A stretch of 6,700 nucleotides of DNA from Bacteroidales bacterium (GTDB taxonomy: Bacteria; Bacteroidota; Bacteroidia; Bacteroidales; UBA7960). The stretch covers positions 1 to 6,700 of the forward strand of contig SKNE01000052.1 of NCBI GenBank assembly GCA_007120675.1. The letters run 5' to 3'. The notes beneath the pieces are model-generated. The model searched no databases. It saw nothing but the letters and a program-made list of their open reading frames with translations, and was not told the DNA's origin. The translations under genes were made by a program, and so were the position numbers. Shown here in pieces: positions 5,029-6,700 of this stretch (position 1 is the stretch's first letter; every line of letters starts with the position of its first letter).

Positions 5029-5829
5029 ATGAAAACCCGGGGAATACTGCTTTTGCTGGCTACGACCCTGCTTTGGTCTGCCTGCGCCACCGTGCCCATA
5101 AGCGGTCGCCGCCAGGTGCGGATGCTGCCCGAGGGACTGCTGTCGGACATGGCGGCAGCCAACTACCAGGGCTTTATGGCAGAACATACGGTGGTGCCTT
5201 CATCGGATCCGAGGGCGCAGATGGTTGAGCGCTCGGGTCAGAAGATATCGGCTGCGGTGGTAGAGTACCTGAGGCAAACCGGACAGGCCAGGCGGGTGCA
5301 GGATTTTGACTGGGAGTTCAGGCTGGTGGAAAGCGACCAGGTGAATGCCTGGGCCATGCCGGGGGGCAAGATAGCCATATATACCGGCATCCTGCCACTC
5401 ACAAGGGATGAGAACGGATTGGCCGTGGTGATGTCGCACGAAATAGCGCACGCAGTGGCCAGGCACGGGAACGAAAGAATGAGCCAGCAACTGCTCCTCA
5501 CCATGGGTGCCATAAGCCTTGATGTGGCCATGCGGGAAAAACCCCAGCAGACACGCGACATCTTCATGCTGGCCTATGGCGTTGGAGGAACGCTTGGCAC
5601 CCTGGCCTACAGCAGGCAGCATGAATATGAGGCAGATGCCCTGGGGATGACGTTCATGGCCATGGCCGGCTACGATCCGACCCACACCATCACCTTCTGG
5701 GAGCGGATGCTGGAGTATTCGGGTGGGTCGCAGCCCCCCCAGTTCCTCAGTACCCACCCCTCCAATGAAGCCAGGATCCAGGCAGCAAGGGATTTTCTGC
5801 CGGAAGCCATGAAATATTACAACAGGTAA
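5029..5829 (+). CDS. M48 family metalloprotease, predicted lipoprotein
   Basis: This 266-residue zinc protease resembles the exported M48 peptidases (the LoiP/BepA/Oma1-like side of the family) that degrade misfolded envelope proteins. A hydrophobic signal peptide (5-18) ends at Cys19 in LLWSAC, a near-lipobox in which Trp is at the -3 place, so lipidation is probable, not certain. The domain covers about 40-260: the substrate-strand region NAWAMPGGKIAIYTGIL (106-122), the zinc motif HEIAH (137-141, with Glu138 as catalytic base), a third ligand Glu199 and Asp203 in HEYEADALG (198-206), and the conserved STHPSNEARI (241-250). All active-site residues are intact. It is shorter than BepA because it lacks the C-terminal TPR domain. 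The start is firm: the ATG opens the signal peptide, with only an AT-rich sequence upstream. It sits after the repeat-bearing leader and 113 bp before nfeD. Confidence 0.93.
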   Translation: MKTRGILLLLATTLLWSACATVPISGRRQVRMLPEGLLSDMAAANYQGFMAEHTVVPSSDPRAQMVERSGQKISAAVVEYLRQTGQARRVQDFDWEFRLVESDQVNAWAMPGGKIAIYTGILPLTRDENGLAVVMSHEIAHAVARHGNERMSQQLLLTMGAISLDVAMREKPQQTRDIFMLAYGVGGTLGTLAYSRQHEYEADALGMTFMAMAGYDPTHTITFWERMLEYSGGSQPPQFLSTHPSNEARIQAARDFLPEAMKYYNR

Positions 5830-5835
5830 GGCAGC

Positions 5836-5858
5836 ACGCAGCGCTGGCCTTCCTGCGT
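5836..5858 (+). terminator. Possible weak terminator hairpin after the M48 gene
   Basis: ACGCAG (5836-5841) and CTGCGT (5853-5858) form a 6-bp perfect stem with an 11-nt loop, 7 bp after the protease stop codon. Only CTTTG follows, not a T-run, so termination would be weak or absent. Confidence 0.25.
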
Positions 5859-5891
5859 CTTTGACATAATGTATCCATACCGGTTCCAGGC

Positions 5892-5908
5892 CCGGAAAAG
5901 TTTTCCGG
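5892..5908. repeat. Perfect 8-bp palindrome before nfeD
   Basis: CCGGAAAA (5892-5899) and TTTTCCGG (5901-5908) are exact inverted repeats around the single base G5900. The near-zero spacing favours a dimeric protein-binding site over an RNA hairpin, although a hairpin with a 3-nt loop is possible. It ends 34 bp before the nfeD start. A TTGACA lies upstream at 5861-5866, but no matching -7 element is seen. Confidence 0.45.
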
Positions 5909-5942
5909 ATCAGCTGGTGGATCGCCCATAAACAACTGACAG

Positions 5943-6413
5943 ATGATCTGGTTAGTAGTATTAAGCCTGATAGTGGTGGGAATCGTCTTCCTCCTCCTTG
6001 AGATATTGGTCGTGCCCGGAGCCACGGTGGTTGGCTTGTTTGGTGTGGGACTGGTCATTGCCGGGGTGGTTGTATCCTTTAACCACTACGGGGTGGAGAC
6101 CGGGGTGATCACCCTGATAGGGACTTTGGCTGTCAGCATGGTGGCCATTGGCATTGCCCTGAGGTCCAACACCTGGAAAAAAGCGATGCACAGCTCAGCG
6201 CTGGAAGGCCGGGTGAATGTAGTGGATGCGGAACAGGTGAAGAAGGGAGACGAAGGGGTGGCCATCACCCGCCTGAACCCCATGGGCAAAGCCCTGATCA
6301 GGGACGAATACTATGAGGTGCGCTCAAAGGACAACCTCATACCGGAAAATTCACCCATAGTGGTGATCAAAGTGGAAGGAAACAAAATCATTGTTAAACC
6401 AAAAGAGACATAA
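5943..6413 (+). CDS. Short NfeD family membrane protein
   Basis: NfeD proteins accompany flotillin/stomatin-type proteins and are thought to help assemble or stabilise their membrane microdomains. This 156-residue protein is the short form: three membrane segments (about 2-24, 26-46 and 53-73) and a C-terminal OB-fold domain (about 84-154). It lacks the long N-terminal ClpP-like serine protease domain of NfeD1b forms. Family features include the Glu in the first helix before VPG (Glu20, VPG 24-26), the glycine-rich second helix (GLFGVGLVIAG, 31-41), the domain opening LEGRVNVV (87-94) and GVAITRLNPMGKALI (105-119), with the Gly-Lys-Ala turn typical of the OB fold. Its stop is 2 bp before floA, so the two are surely co-transcribed. 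The start ATG opens the first helix directly. Confidence 0.92.
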   Translation: MIWLVVLSLIVVGIVFLLLEILVVPGATVVGLFGVGLVIAGVVVSFNHYGVETGVITLIGTLAVSMVAIGIALRSNTWKKAMHSSALEGRVNVVDAEQVKKGDEGVAITRLNPMGKALIRDEYYEVRSKDNLIPENSPIVVIKVEGNKIIVKPKET

Positions 6414-6415
6414 AC

Positions 6416-6700
6416 ATGGATCAAAACATCGGAATCATCATTGCCATTGCCCTTGTGAGTATCGTGGGTCTGTGGATCATCTTTTATTTTATTCCTGTGG
6501 GGCTGTGGTTCTCCGCCCTGGTATCGGGGGTGCGCATCAGCCTTTTGCAGCTTGTCCTGATGCGCTGGCGTAAGATTCCGCCGGCTGTCATCGTGAATAA
6601 CCTGATCTCAGCCACCAAAGCGGGACTAACACTGAACCGCAACGACCTTGAAGCGCACTACCTGGCCGGGGGGCGCGTCAAAGCAGTGGTCAACGCACTG
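6416..6700 (+). CDS. floA: Flotillin-like protein FloA (3' end beyond window)
   Basis: FloA is a scaffold protein of functional membrane microdomains, forming oligomers at the inner membrane and influencing fluidity and membrane protein organisation. The 95 codons present give an N-terminal hydrophobic segment (about 5-27, IGIIIAIALVSIVGLWIIFY), then the second re-entrant hydrophobic part IPVGLWFSALVSGVRISLLQLV (about 26-47) and the family motifs MRWRKIPPAVIVNNLI (49-64), TKAGL (67-71) and LEAHYLAGGRV (78-88). This matches the FloA family (formerly YqfA), not the eukaryote-like FloT. Members are about 330 residues, so some 235 lie to the right of the window. The start ATG is 2 bp after the nfeD stop. 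No Shine-Dalgarno sequence is visible. Confidence 0.95.
   Translation, partial: MDQNIGIIIAIALVSIVGLWIIFYFIPVGLWFSALVSGVRISLLQLVLMRWRKIPPAVIVNNLISATKAGLTLNRNDLEAHYLAGGRVKAVVNAL

Noticed and set aside
4947..5228. A separate gene overlapping the start of the M48 protease
   Set aside because: The product resembles no family and mostly reads an alternative frame of the clearly coding M48 gene; retained only as the end of the mini-ORF chain.
5861..5889. A sigma-70-like promoter using TTGACA at 5861-5866 for nfeD
   Set aside because: No TATAAT-like box at 17 bp and no TAnnTTTG element at the spacing used in Bacteroidota; TTGACA alone is too little.

Overview
The window looks like chromosomal DNA of a member of the Bacteroidota, probably a relatively GC-rich Bacteroidales or Marinilabiliales-type lineage. 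The evidence is the gene set (folP divergent from a double-module DUF1599 gene, an OppB-like permease beside tpiA, and nfeD followed by floA), the absence of Shine-Dalgarno sequences before the well-supported starts, and two exact matches to the Bacteroidota -7 promoter consensus TAnnTTTG (2309-2316 and 4734-4741). No rRNA, tRNA, CRISPR array, insertion sequence or phage gene is visible. The placement is inference from gene content and signals; no database search was possible.

Left part (1-2260): the 5' two thirds of folP (dihydropteroate synthase) runs leftward off the window edge. It is divergent from a rightward pair: a DUF1599 protein built of two homologous modules, and a solitary OppB/DppB-type ABC transporter permease that starts inside the DUF1599 stop codon (GTGA overlap). 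Middle part (2309-4638): a likely promoter precedes tpiA, prmA and plsY, which are packed with a 2-bp gap and an 8-bp overlap. They are household functions (glycolysis, ribosomal protein L11 methylation, phospholipid synthesis) that probably share one transcript.

Intergenic part (4639-5028, 390 bp): this is the least explained stretch. It holds a 20-bp-spaced direct repeat, a strong TAnnTTTG element, five head-to-tail copies of a 35-bp unit, and a GC-rich dyad. If the promoter is real, the array lies in the roughly 280-nt 5' leader of the next gene. Each unit carries a small hairpin and a 12-codon mini-ORF whose TGA overlaps the ATG of the following unit, so the array is an unbroken chain of start/stop-overlapping micro-ORFs ending in a sixth ORF that runs over the start of the protease gene.

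Right part (5029-6700): a lipoprotein-type M48 metalloprotease, a short NfeD membrane protein and the first 95 codons of the flotillin-like protein FloA. NfeD and FloA are a known pair in membrane microdomains. The M48 protease next to them suggests, without proving, a local envelope quality-control group.
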